64,000 nt of DNA from Sternotherus odoratus (taxonomy: Eukaryota; Chordata; Testudines; Kinosternidae), in NCBI GenBank assembly GCA_032164245.1, contig JAVMKO010000020.1, positions 12,614,706 through 12,678,705 on the forward strand, given 5' to 3'. A model generated the notes under the pieces. The model worked only from the letters and a program-made list of their open reading frames with translations, was not told the DNA's origin and did not search any database. A program made the translations under genes and the position numbers. Shown here piece after piece: positions 1 to 11,587 of this stretch (position 1 is the stretch's first letter; the number at the start of each line of letters is the position of its first letter).

Positions 1-140
1 GTGGCATGGCATCTGCTAATCACAGCCTCAAAATGAGGGCTGAGGGATGAAATTTGAAAGCAGAAGACCAGATATTTCTGAGGTCTCTGGGAAATGGCCC
101 ATCAACTTGGTATTTCATGCAGTATTTCCATAGGGACTTT

Positions 141-345
141 CTAAGGGCTGGTCTACACTAAGGGGTGGGAGGGCGTTGACCTAAGATACGCAGCATCAAC
201 TCTGCTTCCTCCTCTTGCGCAGATGAAGTTCCGGAGTCGATGAGGAGAGTCCTTGGGGATCAATTTATCGTGTCTAGACGAGACATGATAAATCAATCCC
301 TGATACATCGAACACTATCCGCTGATAAATGTACCCTAAGGGAAG
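141..345. mobile_element. Decayed Harbinger-like MITE relic
   Basis: The left end, CTAAGGGCTGGTCTACACTA, closely matches the terminal repeat of the element at 514-769. It is followed by GATACGCA and by an inner palindrome around 268-300, where a TCAATTTATC arm is answered by GATAAATCAATC. No matching right terminus is seen, so the copy appears truncated or too diverged, and the right boundary is approximate. Confidence 0.5.
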
Positions 346-511
346 CAGAAACAGCTGGGCTATTTTCTGATTTCATTGACACTGCTATGACTCCAGAGAC
401 CAGCTTCTGTAAACTGAACTTCATCCAGATTGACAACAGTCTACAAGGTGACAGAATCTCACCCAGTACCTGTTTTTACAGGAAAAGAAGAGATTGCAAA
501 TCCAGGCATAC

Positions 512-770
512 CTAGGGCTGGTCTTCATTACCCACCGGATCGGTGGGTAGCGATCGATTGCTCGTCGCACCCACGTCGACTCCAGAACTCCAGCTTGCTG
601 GGTGGGAGGTGCAAGCTGGAGTCGACGGGGGAGCAGCTGCCGACTGACGCCGCCGTGAGGACGGCACGTAAGTCGGCTGCAGATACGCAAAGTTCAGCTA
701 CGTGATTCACGTAGCTGAAGTTGCGTATCTGCCGTCAATCCCCCCCCCGGTAGTGAAGACCAGCCCTTAG
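512..770. mobile_element. Harbinger-like MITE with intact terminal inverted repeats
   Basis: The left end CTAGGGCTGGTCTTCA (512-527) is answered by TGAAGACCAGCCCTTAG (754-770), giving a 259-bp non-autonomous element. The edges CTA and TTA are close to the three-base TWA target sites of PIF/Harbinger elements, which is an inference. The interior is unusually rich in CpG. It has two nested inverted repeats: CTCCAGCTTG paired with CAAGCTGGAG, and a near-perfect 54-bp hairpin at 679-732. No coding capacity is seen. Confidence 0.7.
679..732. repeat. Near-perfect hairpin inside MITE
   Basis: GCAGATACGCAA at 679-690 pairs with TTGCGTATCTGC at 721-732. The inner part TTCAGCTACGTGA pairs with TCACGTAGCTGAA. 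There is a single one-base bulge between the outer and inner blocks. Confidence 0.8.
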
Positions 771-2559
771 GTGCATGTAATGGCAGGTCACTTGAAGAAG
801 CAGTGTGTGTGATAGTCTAACTCATACCTGAATTTCCATAGGGAATGGAGGGATGTATTGGAGAATCCCCGTGGCCCTTTGCAGATGACTGAGGCTGTAA
901 AGAATGAATATTTTACTGTGGAGAGCTCTTCATTTTTATAAATTGGCAGAAGGTAGTTGCTAGTGTCATAAAACTGTATGTTCAGTGATTTAAACTTATA
1001 CCCATTGTTCTCTTTGGATACATTAATTTACTGTATAGATTCTTGGAAGGAGTGCAAAATATCATATCATCAGCCCTGCTACCTACCAAAGCATGGTCTT
1101 CTATTTACCCTGAGCTGTGATTCTTAACATTTTAAGTGCTTTGAGATTCTTTCTTGGCAATTGTTGTACAAGTTCATCCTATTATAGAACACAAATCATT
1201 TTAAATATGTGTTTTAATATGGAGACAGTCAAGAACTACAGGCTGAGATGGAAAAGGGATATGCTATGAACTGGAGACAGAAAAAGCAACAAGGGGAAGG
1301 AGTTATCTAGGGGGCTGATGGTGATGGAAGAATGAAAAGATATAGTAAGGACGAGAGTCAAGATAAAAAGAGTAAGAAAAAGGGGTGCTGACTTTGAAAG
1401 GGAACAAAGCCATGTATTTCTCAGTCCTTGGTGTTAACTCCCTTTTAGCATCAGGAAGTGTTAAAACGGCACATCAGGAGCAGCGCAAGTCCCCAAATCA
1501 TTGCTAAATTCCATGCTTGAGGAGGCAGGAGCATTTGTTCAGCATGCTGCTGTACCTGTTCCAGTCCCTGAGAGCTGTCACCATGGTATTGTGTGTATTC
1601 ATCAAAGATTTTGCACAGTGCTTGCCAGGAAATGTCATCTTAATTAGGGTTGAGTGTGAAGTGCAGTGTGTGTGGGGGGGTGGGGTGTGGGGGGGTTGAG
1701 GTGAGTGATGAAAGGAAGGGCTATCCTAATAGGTAGGATATAAAATATTTCTACTGCAATACAGGTCAGGAGTATTGTAGAACAATTCTTCCGTTGGTGC
1801 ATGGTAATGGAGATCACAGAGAAAGTCTGGTTATTGTAGCACATTCAGCTGGGTATTCCTGCAGTCTTCATCTAATTAGGTAACCATATAGAAACAATTA
1901 ACTTCTCCATAAACAAAACCCAAGGAATGTAATTCTTTTGCAGCTTTCCTTGAGATTGGGTAACTTCAGAGGCACGGATTTGCTTTCCACCCCAACCGTT
2001 CAGACCTTTGTGTAACGAGTTATCTTGCTTTCCTACACTAAGGATAATGGAAGCCCTTATTCACTGAAGTCAGTGGGACTATATTTGTCAGGTGCAGATT
2101 TTCAGCATGAGGCCCCTACCGTATAAAATGTGGAATGGAAATGATTTCAAGCAGCTACAGTATAAAAATATTCCAAGATTTATAAATGAGAATTTGGGGA
2201 AGGATACACAGGATTATTCCTCTTCCGCAATATAATATTTGTTTCATTCTCCTTTTAAGGACATGTAATCTAATGCCAATTCAAACCAAAATGACTCTTC
2301 TTATTGATTTATATTGGCATTGTATTACAGTCATTGGAAAGTGTCATCTTGACTTTCCATTGACTTGTAATCTAAAGCCAATTTAAGTTGATGGAAAGAC
2401 TCAGTTTGGGTTGAATTGGCATTCATTCATGCACTAAATGGGTTTTTTTTTAGGGGTTATCTACCTGCACCACAAATGAAAGCCATTCTACTGAGAATGG
2501 CAAGATAGTGTTTAAAGAGTGATTGGTGGATAGTTAGTGTGATGCTGATTTGTTTTTTA
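771..2559. other. Unassigned intronic sequence
   Basis: No gene or confidently recognised repeat is seen. A G-rich run (four or more blocks of four to eight G) lies at 1672-1697. A short piece at 2053-2080 contains a motif related to CACTGAAGTCAGTGGGA that recurs through the window. Confidence 0.5.
1668..1697 (+). repeat. G-rich run, possible G-quadruplex
   Basis: Runs of seven, four and eight G are separated by T or TGT, preceded by a short GTGTGTG stretch. The pattern fits G-quadruplex potential on the transcribed gene's sense strand. No function is implied. Confidence 0.5.
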
Positions 2560-2670
2560 TAAAAGATTCCAGAGGCAATCCGGGCAATTACAGGCTAATA
2601 AGCCTAATTTCAGTATTAGGCAAGTTGGTTACAACTATAGTAAAGATAAGATCATTAGACACATAGATTA
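2560..2670 (+). mobile_element. Old CR1 LINE, upstream piece
   Basis: The phrase CAATTACAGGCTAATAAGCC, followed by a degenerate AGTATTAGGCAAGTTGG, corresponds to the reverse-transcriptase region of CR1 (a NYRxxSL-type motif). The piece breaks off at about 2670, where a Penelope-like fragment begins, and CR1 resumes at about 3428. About 300 bp of the CR1 consensus seems to be missing at the junction. Frames are broken, so it is not functional. Confidence 0.75.
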
Positions 2671-3427
2671 CAGCTTTCAGAGTGGTAGCCGTGTGTGTCT
2701 GTATCAGCAAAAAGAACGAGGAGTACTTGTGGCACCTTAGAGTCTAACAAATTTATTTGGGCATAAAGTTTCATGGGCTAACACCCACTTCATCAGATGC
2801 ATAGAGTAGAAAATACAGTAGGAATATATATACAGAGAACATGAAAATATTGGGGTTGCCATACCAACTCTAAGGAGACAAATCAATTAAAGTGGGCTAT
2901 TATCAGCAGGAGGGGGGAAAAACAAAAAACGTTTTGTAGTGATAATCAGAGTGGCCCATTTCAAACCATTGACAAGAAGGTGTGAGTAACAGTAGGGGGA
3001 AAATAGTTTTATTTTGTGTAAAGATCCATCCACTCCCAGTCTTTATTCAAGCATAATTTAATGTTGTCCAGTTTTCAAATTAATTCCAGTTCTGCAGTTT
3101 CTCATTGAAGTCTGTTTTTGAAGTTTTTTGGTTGAAGAATTGTGACTTTTCAGTCTGTAGTTGAGTGTCCAGGAAAGTTGAAGTGTTCTCCGACTGGTTT
3201 GTGAATGTTATAATTTTTGATGTCTGATTTGTGTCCATTTATTCATTTGCATAGAGACTGTCTGGTTTGGCCAATGTACATAGCAGAGGGGCATAGCTGA
3301 CATATGATGGCATATGTCACATTGGTAGGTGTGCAGGTGAACAAGCCCCTGATGGTGTGGCTGATGTGATTTGATTAGGTCCTCTGATGGTGTCAGTTGA
3401 ATAAATATGTGGTCAGAGTTGACAATG
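2671..3427 (-). mobile_element. Penelope-like retroelement 3' fragment, inserted in CR1
   Basis: Read on the minus strand, 3208-3330 encodes a degraded CDICHHMSAMPLCYVHWPNQT segment. It matches the Cys-rich lead and the YIGQT-type block of the GIY-YIG endonuclease domain of Penelope-like elements. The outer end starts TTTCAGAGTGGTAGCC and contains TGGCACCTTAGAGTCTAACA and ACCCACTTCATCAGATGC, the terminal segment seen again at 40405 and, in the opposite orientation, at 35325. It is truncated, lacks the reverse transcriptase, and interrupts a + strand CR1. Confidence 0.75.
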
Positions 3428-4533
3428 GGAAACAAAGGATAGGAATAAATGGTTAGTTTCACAGTGGAAAGCAGTAAATAATGGAGTCCCCCCAAGATTC
3501 TGTACCGGGACCAGTGCTGTTCAACATATTCATAAATAATGTGGAAAAGGGGGTAAATAGTGAGGTGGCAAATTTTTGGAGATGATACCAAATTACTCAC
3601 GATAGTTAAGTCCAAAGCTGACTGCAAAGAGTTACAAAAGGATATCACAAAACTGGAAAACAGATGAAATTCAATGTTTATAAAAGCAACGTAATGCACA
3701 CTGGAAAACATAATCCCAGCTATACATTCAGAATGATGGCATGTAAATTAGGCATTACCAAGAAATATTGAAATAATTGGATATGTCTCTGAAAACATCA
3801 GCTCAATGTGCAGCAGCAGTCCAAAAAAAAATATGTTAGGAACCATTAGTAAAGGAATAGATAAGAAGACAGAAAATATCATAATGCCACTATACAAGTC
3901 CAAGGTACGACTACATCTTGAATACGGCCTGCAGTTCTGGTTGCTTCATCTCAGAAAAGATACATTAGAATTGGGAAAAGTACAGACAAGGCAACAAAAG
4001 TGATTAGGGGTATGGAACAGCTTCCATGTGAGGAGAGATTAAAAAGACTAAGACTGTTCAGCTTGGAAAAGAGATGACGGAGTGGGATATAGTAGAGGTC
4101 TATAAAACCATCCATAGTGTGGAGAAAGTAGATGAGAAAGTGCTATATGCCCCATCATATAACACATAAACCAGAGGCCACCCAATGAAATTAATAGACA
4201 ACAGGTTTAAAACAAACATAAGGAAATACTTCACCCAACACATAATCAACCTGTGAAGCTCATTGCCATGGGATGTTGTGAAAACCAGTAACTGGGTTCA
4301 AAAAAAGAATTAACTAAGTTCATGGAAAATAGGTCCGTCAATGGCTGGTAGCCAAAATGGTCAGGAAGCAACCCCATGCTACAGGTGTCCCAGAAGCTGG
4401 GACTGGACAATGGAATGGATTCTTTGATAAATTGCCCTGCACTGTTCATTCCCTCTGAAACATCTAGCACTGGTTGCTGCCAGAGACATGATCCTCAGCT
4501 AGATGGACAATTGGTCTGACCCAGTATGGCCAT
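3428..4533 (+). mobile_element. Old CR1 LINE, downstream piece with 3' end
   Basis: CR1 resumes with GGAAACAAAGGATAGGAATA and runs through the C-terminal reverse-transcriptase region. One conserved block is IMPLYKSKVRLHLEYGLQFW, encoded near 3880-3945. The copy ends with TGGTCTGACCCAGTATGGCC at 4513-4532. Frameshifts and stops are frequent, and the TTCTTATG tail seen in the younger copy at 26989-27953 is missing. This is an ancient non-functional copy. Confidence 0.85.
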
Positions 4534-5580
4534 TAAATATAGTCACTGGTGAAGTGGGTTGGAGGATAGACTGATAGCAATGTTAAGAAGAGATGGTGCT
4601 GTAATTTGACATGATACATTGTATGTACGTTAAAGGTGTAGTGATCAGTAGCACAAGGTCTTCCTGGGCTTCAAGGAGAAAAAGCGCTCAGGTTCTTGCC
4701 TCAGTGGGGAATCAGCTATCATTTTTTGCTGACTTTTCATTGGTAGCAAGCAGCCAAGCATCTGAGGACTGAGGGGGAAATTGTCTTCCACTGATGTCAA
4801 TAGGACCAGGTTTTCACAGTATCAGTCCTTGGCCCCAAATGGTGAACACAGTAAATGCTTGGCACATGTTAAGTCTCTGTGTGAAGAAGCCAGGGTGTGA
4901 ATCTGTTGCACACAAAGTCACGAGCCTGCTGTGTTGCACAAAATGTTCTGTAGTGTGCTTTGACCCTCTGCTGTTTCTCTTTCAGTAGTAGGTCAGAGTG
5001 CACGATGAGACTTTAAAGGTACAGCATCATGGTCCACACAGCAAATTAGCATGCAGACTAGTGCTATTGATTTAGACCCTAACTTGCCATTCACCAAGTC
5101 TCTGTATAGACAAATCCTAACTAAGCAAAATTAAGGCTGGGCAATGTAACTACTAAAGTACAGTGTGTTCTAATTATCTGACTAATTGTACATGTGAATA
5201 ATTACAAATTGTTCACTATTCTTTCCCATCTATTCACTGCCTAATAGATTATTTGAGGATAAGCAAGGGTATGCTGCTTTGTAAGGCATTCAAGACATTG
5301 ATGAAGGTTTGATGCCCATATCAAACCTTATACCTTTTTGTTACTTCTTCCAGTGCTTGGATTCAATAAAGTCTGCAGGGACATGGTATTTATTGAAGAT
5401 TGACATCATGGAAATTGACAAAAATTGTCAGTAATAAAATGCTAAGAGTTGTGATCTATTTTATGAAGTGTATTGTGAATGTAACTTACCACAAGCCAAA
5501 GATCTTCTGTGGCCCATCCAAAAAACCTTTTTTGTTTTCAGATCGAGATGTCTTTATACTACATCTATAGTATAAAGACA
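4534..5580. other. Unassigned intronic sequence
   Basis: Nothing recognisable is seen apart from ordinary AT-rich intronic sequence. Confidence 0.5.
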
Positions 5581-5760
5581 TCTGTATGTGTGTGTGTGAA
5601 AAATATATTTATTTATATTATATAAATAAATACATTATTTGTATATGTAATGCATTCTAACTGATATATTCATAATGATAAAGCACTATATATATAATAT
5701 AAACATATGTACATGATTAAAATTATGAATATATCATAATTATGAGTATAATGTTAAATA
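5581..5760. repeat. AT-rich low-complexity stretch
   Basis: The stretch starts with a short (TG)n run near 5585 and continues as TA- and TAAATA-rich sequence up to the (CA)n microsatellite region. Confidence 0.6.
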
Positions 5761-5824
5761 GCATTTATCATCCGTGTGTTGTGACCATGCATGCACGCAC
5801 AGATGAAAAATTATGTTTATATAA

Positions 5825-5828
<4 letters not shown>

Positions 5829-5875
<47 letters not shown>
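5829..5875 (+). repeat. (AC)n microsatellite
   Basis: About 23 uninterrupted AC units are present. The tract produces an artificial His-Thr repeat frame that is not a gene. Confidence 0.97.
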
Positions 5876-5877
<2 letters not shown>

Positions 5878-6784
5878 TGAAAAATGATCAGAGGTATGTA
5901 TTATTATTAAAAGTAACCACTGTATTCTCGCTATTCCATAATATAACAGATCTGTCTTCTTTAAAAAATTGTCATGCTATTTCATTGTAATTTACCTTTC
6001 ATCTAATTTCATCTCATTATTCTTATTTAAATCACATACACCGCCGTCAGCTATTCCTTTTTCTTGCACAGTGTGCTCTCTTTATCTGCCTATGGACTCT
6101 GTTCTGTGTTATCAATTGGCCATGCTGTACATATTCAGTCCTTTTTAATCTTCCTTCATAAATCAGACCCTACTGATTTATTTTTGTTACCATTCTCAGA
6201 GTACCCTTACAAAGCTGCCAAACCATTGAAGTAAATATACAGGGACCAAATCCCCCTCCCACTGAAATCAATGGGAGTTTTACCATTGACTTGAGTGGGA
6301 CCAGGATTTGCCTCCATTAAAACAGAGTTGTAACAAATAACAGGCTCGTATTGCAGTACTTCTCTCTTGCCCTTCACAATCTTGAGCATCTGGTTGACTA
6401 AATGTGGGAGTACAGAGGGTAAATGGCCTTGTCCTACAAGGAGCTGAGCAGCCTCATGTCCTACTGACTGTAACAGGAGCAGAGGGCGCTCAGTATTTCT
6501 CTGGACAGGTTCAGCATCTTGAAGTTTCTGGCTCTATGAGAGCTAGGTGAGATCTTTCTCTTCCTTGGTTATCTTTAAAAGGACAATAATAGATGGAATC
6601 AACCTCAGTGTGTTGAAGTTTCTCCAAACCTGTTAGAGGTGTGTGTCTGTTTATTCCACTGCCAGGATGCTAAAATTGCACTGGTCGCATCAATAGGCTT
6701 CTGAATGGTTAACAGATCCCTGTTAAATCTGCAACAACTGCCCAAAGGAAATTACATGCAGTATTTGAGAGGAGGGTGTTTTTG
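5876..6784. other. Unassigned intronic sequence
   Basis: There is no gene. At 6250-6312 two inverted copies of the recurring CCATTGACTTGAGTGGGA-type motif lie close together, an old dispersed repeat of uncertain family. Confidence 0.5.
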
Positions 6785-7053
6785 TGGTTTAGACAGTGGA
6801 CTGAGACCCAGGAAATCAGGGTTTAATTTCCAGGACTTCCACAGACTTCCTGTTTGAGCTTGAGCAACTTAATTTCTCTGTGCTTTGATTTCTCTGTGCT
6901 TTGGTTCCCCATCTGTGAAATTGGGGACAATGATACTTCCTTTATCTGTCTTGACTATTTTTAGATGGTTCTTTCTTACTATTGGTCTGTACAATGCCTA
7001 CCACTGTGGGGTTCCAATCACAATTGAGACCTATAGGTGATACCATAATACAA
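6785..7053 (+). mobile_element. CORE/MIR-like SINE
   Basis: A tRNA-like head (GTGGACTGAGACCCAGGAA) is followed by a core (CTTCCTGTTTGAGC, CCCCATCTGTGAAATTGGGG) and a tail (TACAATGCCTACCACTGTGG, ending in ATAATACAATAA). The copy ends about 180 bp before the first UNC5D exon in the window. Confidence 0.75.
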
Positions 7054-7234
7054 TAAGAAGAAGATTCCAAGTATTATTTAGGCAGCAAAATGACATGACA
7101 GAACTGGTAGAAAATCAAGTATTAACTAAACCCAGACTAGAAGTATTCCTATTGAATTATGGGTTATCATGTAAATCATTGTCACCTCTTGTCGGTTCCA
7201 ATATGCAAAAATTTCCTTTCTTCTCTCCTGACAG

Positions 7235-7453
7235 GAAATGACAACAGCGAAGCCCTTCCTGAGTCTATCCCATCGGCTCCTGGAACATTGCCTCATTTTA
7301 TGCAGGAACCAGATGATGCTTACATCATTAAAAGCAACCCCATTGCCTTGCGATGCAAAGCCATGCCAGCTATGCAGATTTTCTTCAAGTGTAACGGAGA
7401 ATGGGTCCATCAAAATGAGCATGTCTCTGAGGAAAGCATGGATGAAAGTACAG
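7235..7453 (+). CDS. UNC5D: UNC5D exon (probably exon 2): first half of Ig domain 1
   Basis: This internal coding exon of the netrin receptor UNC5D is 219 bp long. UNC5D is a single-pass membrane receptor in axon guidance, cell migration and dependence-type death signalling. The frame reads [16 protein letters not shown], then [36 protein letters not shown] and [16 protein letters not shown]. These fit UNC5D better than the UNC5A, UNC5B or UNC5C proteins I recall. Two Ig-domain cysteines are visible, with codons at 7354 and 7390. The acceptor is a pyrimidine tract ending in ACAG at 7231-7234. The donor is GTAAGAG from 7454. The exon enters in phase 1 (its first two bases finish a codon) and leaves in phase 1 (the final G starts a Gly codon). 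There is no initiator Met, because the signal peptide lies in an upstream exon outside the window. UNC5D is assigned from memory of family sequences, not by a search. Confidence 0.93.
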
Positions 7454-10258
7454 GTAAGAGTGGGACTGATGTGTTCATGTGACAATAACTTAGAATACAT
7501 TGCTTATTGGCGAAATACATAAGGTAGAGGGGAGAAATAGGATGGAGAGAGAGTGAGATTTAGAGGGGAAGAATAAAGGGCACCTCTTTCAGGAAGTTGA
7601 GGACAACAGCTCTTAAAAGACAGAAAGGGGGAGCAGTAAATGGAGATATTGCAGGAAAAGATTAGCCCTATAATGTATAGCTGTAATTATCTATTCTGGC
7701 TGAATAGACACAGCAAGAACAGAAAGGGAGAGAGGAAAGATGAGTGGGGCTAAAGGAAGTAATAATTATACAAAGGAATGAAGTTTAATATATTCAGAGT
7801 TTTAAAGAGGAGGTTAGGGGCTCTATCCTGCTGCTATTCTTGCCACTGATATCAACGAGAGCAGGATTAGGCTTCAAAAGAGAATGACTGAGAGGTTTGG
7901 ACGGCGCAAGAGTCCCTGGTATTCCTCTTAAGACATCTGTAGCATGAACTACAAGAAGGGAAAACCTGTGCATTTATGGAACCCCTTGTCCCTACCTAGC
8001 AGGGATGAGCTTGGAAGTCTGTGGCAGTGCTACTAAACTGTATGGCTTGAATGCTTCCCCACCCCCCCACCCCGTGAGATATTTGACAGCTAATGAAGTT
8101 AAGTGGGAGCACTGTCTCTTGTAAAAGTCTATGTCTGAAAACAGAGAGTGCAGAGAAGGAAGAGTGCTGAAAAATGATCAGTGGATTTTATCATGCTCCT
8201 AGACCATCCTATAGCCCCTCTCATTTAGAGACATCTTGCTAAGTATTGCAAACCAATTTAAAGCTGCACCCTCTTGTAATTTCACAATTCTGTTTTCTTT
8301 ATTACCTTCCTCCTCCTGTTAAATTCCAAGATTGCTAGGCAACTCCATGTCTTGGAAATAGCTATGTAGATATAACATCCTCTCTGTCGGTACAATAAAT
8401 TCCTTTTTTGGGGAAAAATGCCACCGTTTAAAAAGAAGTTTCATATCTAAAATGCTGGTGGAGTAAGGCATTCATGTGTAAGTGACAGATTCTGAAGAGA
8501 TTGCACACGGAAGTCTTTTTGTAAATGCTATTCAGGATGAATTTTAATCTTTACAGTTACCTTTCTGAAAAGCATCTAATAGGCATAACCTTTACTTCCA
8601 AAGGCATTTCTGAATCAATATAGAAGAAATGTCGTTTCTAAATGTTTTTCTTCCATATGGGTAATGAAAATATGTCTTGTCCACACTGCAATTATGTTTT
8701 CTAAGCCTTGGACTAATAGCAAAATTGATTGAGAGAGAGCAAGATATTTTTATAAAAAAAATTGAACAGGTAACATTGAGATTTTTGAATTTAGTGTCTC
8801 AGGCAATTACAAATTGGATATAGAACCAAAAAATTGCAAGCTTGAATGCAGCCCAGCATTAGAACTGACCAAACATTGTTATTGTTTGAACATGGATATG
8901 GTCAGAATCCTTTTTGTTCGGATTTTCAGAATCCAAGAATGCATACACTGAGCCATGACCATAAATTAAACTTCATTTTTTCATTTGTCTCAAAAGTGTT
9001 CCAAAATAGTTTATGGGTATTTTAGTCTGTTTATATGCTTACATCTTGTTCTGAGACACTTAATGGTGGGTGTGTATATGTAAATGGATAGATAGCTCAG
9101 CAGCCTTAAATTGAGGGGTAGACCCAGTGAAATTTTTTTAACTACTTGTTTATTGCCATTTTTGTAACTTAGTGTAAACATTCCAAAAGCACATACATCC
9201 TGCTGACTTTATAAAATTTACTTCTGCTCTATTTACTGCTGGGTGTATCTGCATCATACATGCAGATGACCAGAGCGAATTTCCAGGTGTGCCTCTTTGT
9301 TCTGAGAATTGACATTTTATACCTCTAGCGGAAAATGGTACCAGTGGAATCTCCCATTCAAAAGATAGAAAGGAAGATTCCAATAATTCTGGGAACTATA
9401 CTTGTGAGATAGTGGATACATGTGTATTACAAAGGAAGCTATAGGTGTGTCATGAACACTGGGTGATAATTGCCCAGAGGTGTCACTACAATCCTGCATG
9501 TTCTATCCCTTTGGGCTAAATCAGGTAGTACTGGTACCTCCTTGGTTTACTTCCAGAGGAATCTGTGTACAATTTACAATATATGCTAAACTGGAGAATG
9601 CATTTAGTGCAAGACTTTAGTTCTTGGTATTTCTGCTCCAAGCGGAAGCTGTACTACTTTTGAGGTATAAGGAGTATTATTATTTATTGTTGTCTAAAAG
9701 AATTGCAGATGGTGGCGTACTGTCCCTATCTAATAAAAACAATCTGATTTAATATAAGTACACTTTAATCTTGTTGCTAGGATGAAGATGCAAAAGTCAT
9801 TTTAACTTCACTTAATCATTAGGAAGTAAGAAATACGGCACCTCTTTTTTTAATTATCCATGTTTAAATTACTGCTACAGGTATTCCAGCCTTCGGGCAC
9901 CTAATCTTCAGAATGGATGGATGTACTCTTAGCTCCCGAAGCAGTTGTGCTAGCTGTGATACTAGGCAATATTAGCTGTGAGCTCCCTTTAATCTCAAAG
10001 TTTCCTTGCATTTTAATGAGATGCACAAAATGTAAAACTGTATTTCTGTATCTAGATTCTCAATGACAGAAAAATTATTTTAATTCTCCTTGTGTGGCCA
10101 CAGGTTCTGAGGCATTCTATAGGCTTCAACAATTGATGTCACAAAACATTCACTTCTCAGGACATGTGGTGAAAATGCTGCATGTCTGAAAGCATATGAC
10201 AGGTCAGGAATGTGATTGCTTGCTCTGATTCCTTATATTTACATCTGAATAGTATAAT
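7454..10258. other. Unassigned intronic sequence
   Basis: No gene or clear repeat was recognised. A C-rich run lies at 8059-8072. Confidence 0.5.
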
Positions 10259-10920
10259 GGCTGTGTCACAGAGTACCCGGGTGATGGTCTGGAACCACTC
10301 CCTAGGAAGCCAGACAGGACTTCAGGTGAAGGGTCCCTTCTCCGTACACAGCCTGTTTCCAAGGCTAGGAGCTTCACGGGTACCCACTTCAACCTTCCTG
10401 GGTCTGACCTCGGAGCATTCAGCACCTTCTGCCCCTCCATGTGCTTCCCCCAGCAAGCCCACCTGGGCGGGGTCCTGAGGGAGCCCGTGGATTCTGCACC
10501 CCAAATCCACAGTCAAATGTGACTCTTAGCCAGCCAGTAAAACAGAGGTTTATTCGATGACCTCTATCTGGTCTAACCTAGACCATGCAGCAAGCATGAG
10601 CCCTCAGCTGGATCCATTTTGGAGGCCAGAGAGCGAGATAGCTCCTCTGCCTCCCTGCCTGACTCCAGCCAGCTTCAGACTCCCAAACTGAAAGTCACTC
10701 TCTCCAGCCCCTCCTCCCCTCTGGCTCAGCCAGGTCAGGTGACCTCCTTCCCCCACTTAGGGTCAGATTACAGCTTCAGGTATGGACACCTGCAGAGAGG
10801 GGAGAGGGCATTGCCTGCTCACTTACACCATCAGCCTCCATTCCTTCACACAGACACCCAAGAAATGCATAGGGGAAACTGAGGCACACACACACAGTAT
10901 TCCTACTCTGTCACAGGCTG
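10259..10920. repeat. 5-bp target site duplication GGCTG flanking the LTR
   Basis: GGCTG occurs at 10259-10263 and again at 10916-10920, immediately outside the TGTCACA ends of the solo LTR. Confidence 0.85.
10264..10915. mobile_element. Solo LTR of an endogenous retrovirus-like element
   Basis: This 652-bp element begins TGTCACAGAGTA and ends TACTCTGTCACA, which are imperfect inverted ends with TG...CA termini. It is flanked by a perfect 5-bp duplication. Its GC content is much higher than that of its surroundings. A reverse-strand AATAAA (TTTATT at 10550-10555) could be its polyadenylation signal, which would put the LTR on the minus strand; this is an inference. No internal retroviral genes are present, as expected after recombination between two LTRs. 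Several open frames inside it are by-products of its base composition. Confidence 0.85.
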
Positions 10921-10978
10921 CTACAGCGATGTGTCCTAGTTCTTATCCGAGTCACTCCTCTAAGGTTTAGGCACTAGC

Positions 10979-11094
10979 ATTGGCTGACCAGACAGCAAGC
11001 GTGAAAAATAGTGACGGGGATAATAGGAACCTGTATAAGAAAAAGACCCCAAAATTGGGACTCTACTTATAGAGTCGGGACATCTGGTCACCTT
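10979..11094 (-). mobile_element. Short MITE (TGACCAGA family), copy 1
   Basis: The left end GCTGACCAGACAGCAAGCGT and right end GGGACATCTGGTCACC form degenerate terminal inverted repeats. The interior matches the copy at 16614-16732 in the opposite orientation. It starts about 60 bp after the solo LTR. Confidence 0.7.
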
Positions 11095-11587
11095 ACATTA
11101 ACAAGAGAGTTACTGGCAGGCTGGCACGGCATTCTGAGTATTGGGCAGCCTTCAGTTTTATAGAGTGGTATTTGGAATTATGCCAAAAAGCACCTTCAAC
11201 ATGCAGTAAACCAAACTCGCCCCCCTTCCCCCCCAAAAAACACAACACTCCTCAAAACACTAAATTTCTAAAGAAATTTAATAACAAAGCAAGGAATATA
11301 TCTCTGCAGATTCCTCCCAGCAAGCTCCTAAGCAGATGTACACAAGAAGCACTTGGCAGTGGTTGCAAAGGCACAATGCTACTGATGGGTTTTATCTACA
11401 ACTCATTATTACACTTGTATAAAAAGGTAGCAGGGACAGCTGGTAGTAGGCACTGGGCTTACTTTGGCTCTGCAATGAATATTAAATATGATTTTCCAGA
11501 TTTGGGAATTACAAAGCAGAAATATTAGTCAGAATAAGACAAAGGTCTCTCTATTAATGTGAAGAGTAGAAATAGTATGAAGGAAGG

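Larger units (their letters stand above)
1..7234 (+). other. UNC5D: UNC5D intron 1 (3' part)
   Basis: This stretch lies upstream of the first UNC5D exon in the window and ends at its AG acceptor. The upstream exon and promoter are outside the window. It contains MITE relics, a CR1 interrupted by a Penelope-like fragment, a (CA)n tract and a SINE, each listed separately. The many short open frames in it have no recognisable product. Confidence 0.85.

Noticed and set aside
3208..3711. A single 167-codon minus-strand gene
   Set aside because: It is a chimera: the C-terminal half is Penelope-like endonuclease text and the N-terminal half is antisense CR1.
5742..5990. An open frame with a long His-Thr repeat
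   Set aside because: It is generated by the (AC)n microsatellite.
7126..7522. Overlapping open frames of 94 and 124 codons around the first UNC5D exon
   Set aside because: They are out-of-frame or antisense shadows of the conserved exon. The in-frame reading extends past splice sites only by chance.
10619..10970. Serine/proline-rich open frames of 87 and 62 codons
   Set aside because: They lie within or across the end of the solo LTR and have no recognisable domain.
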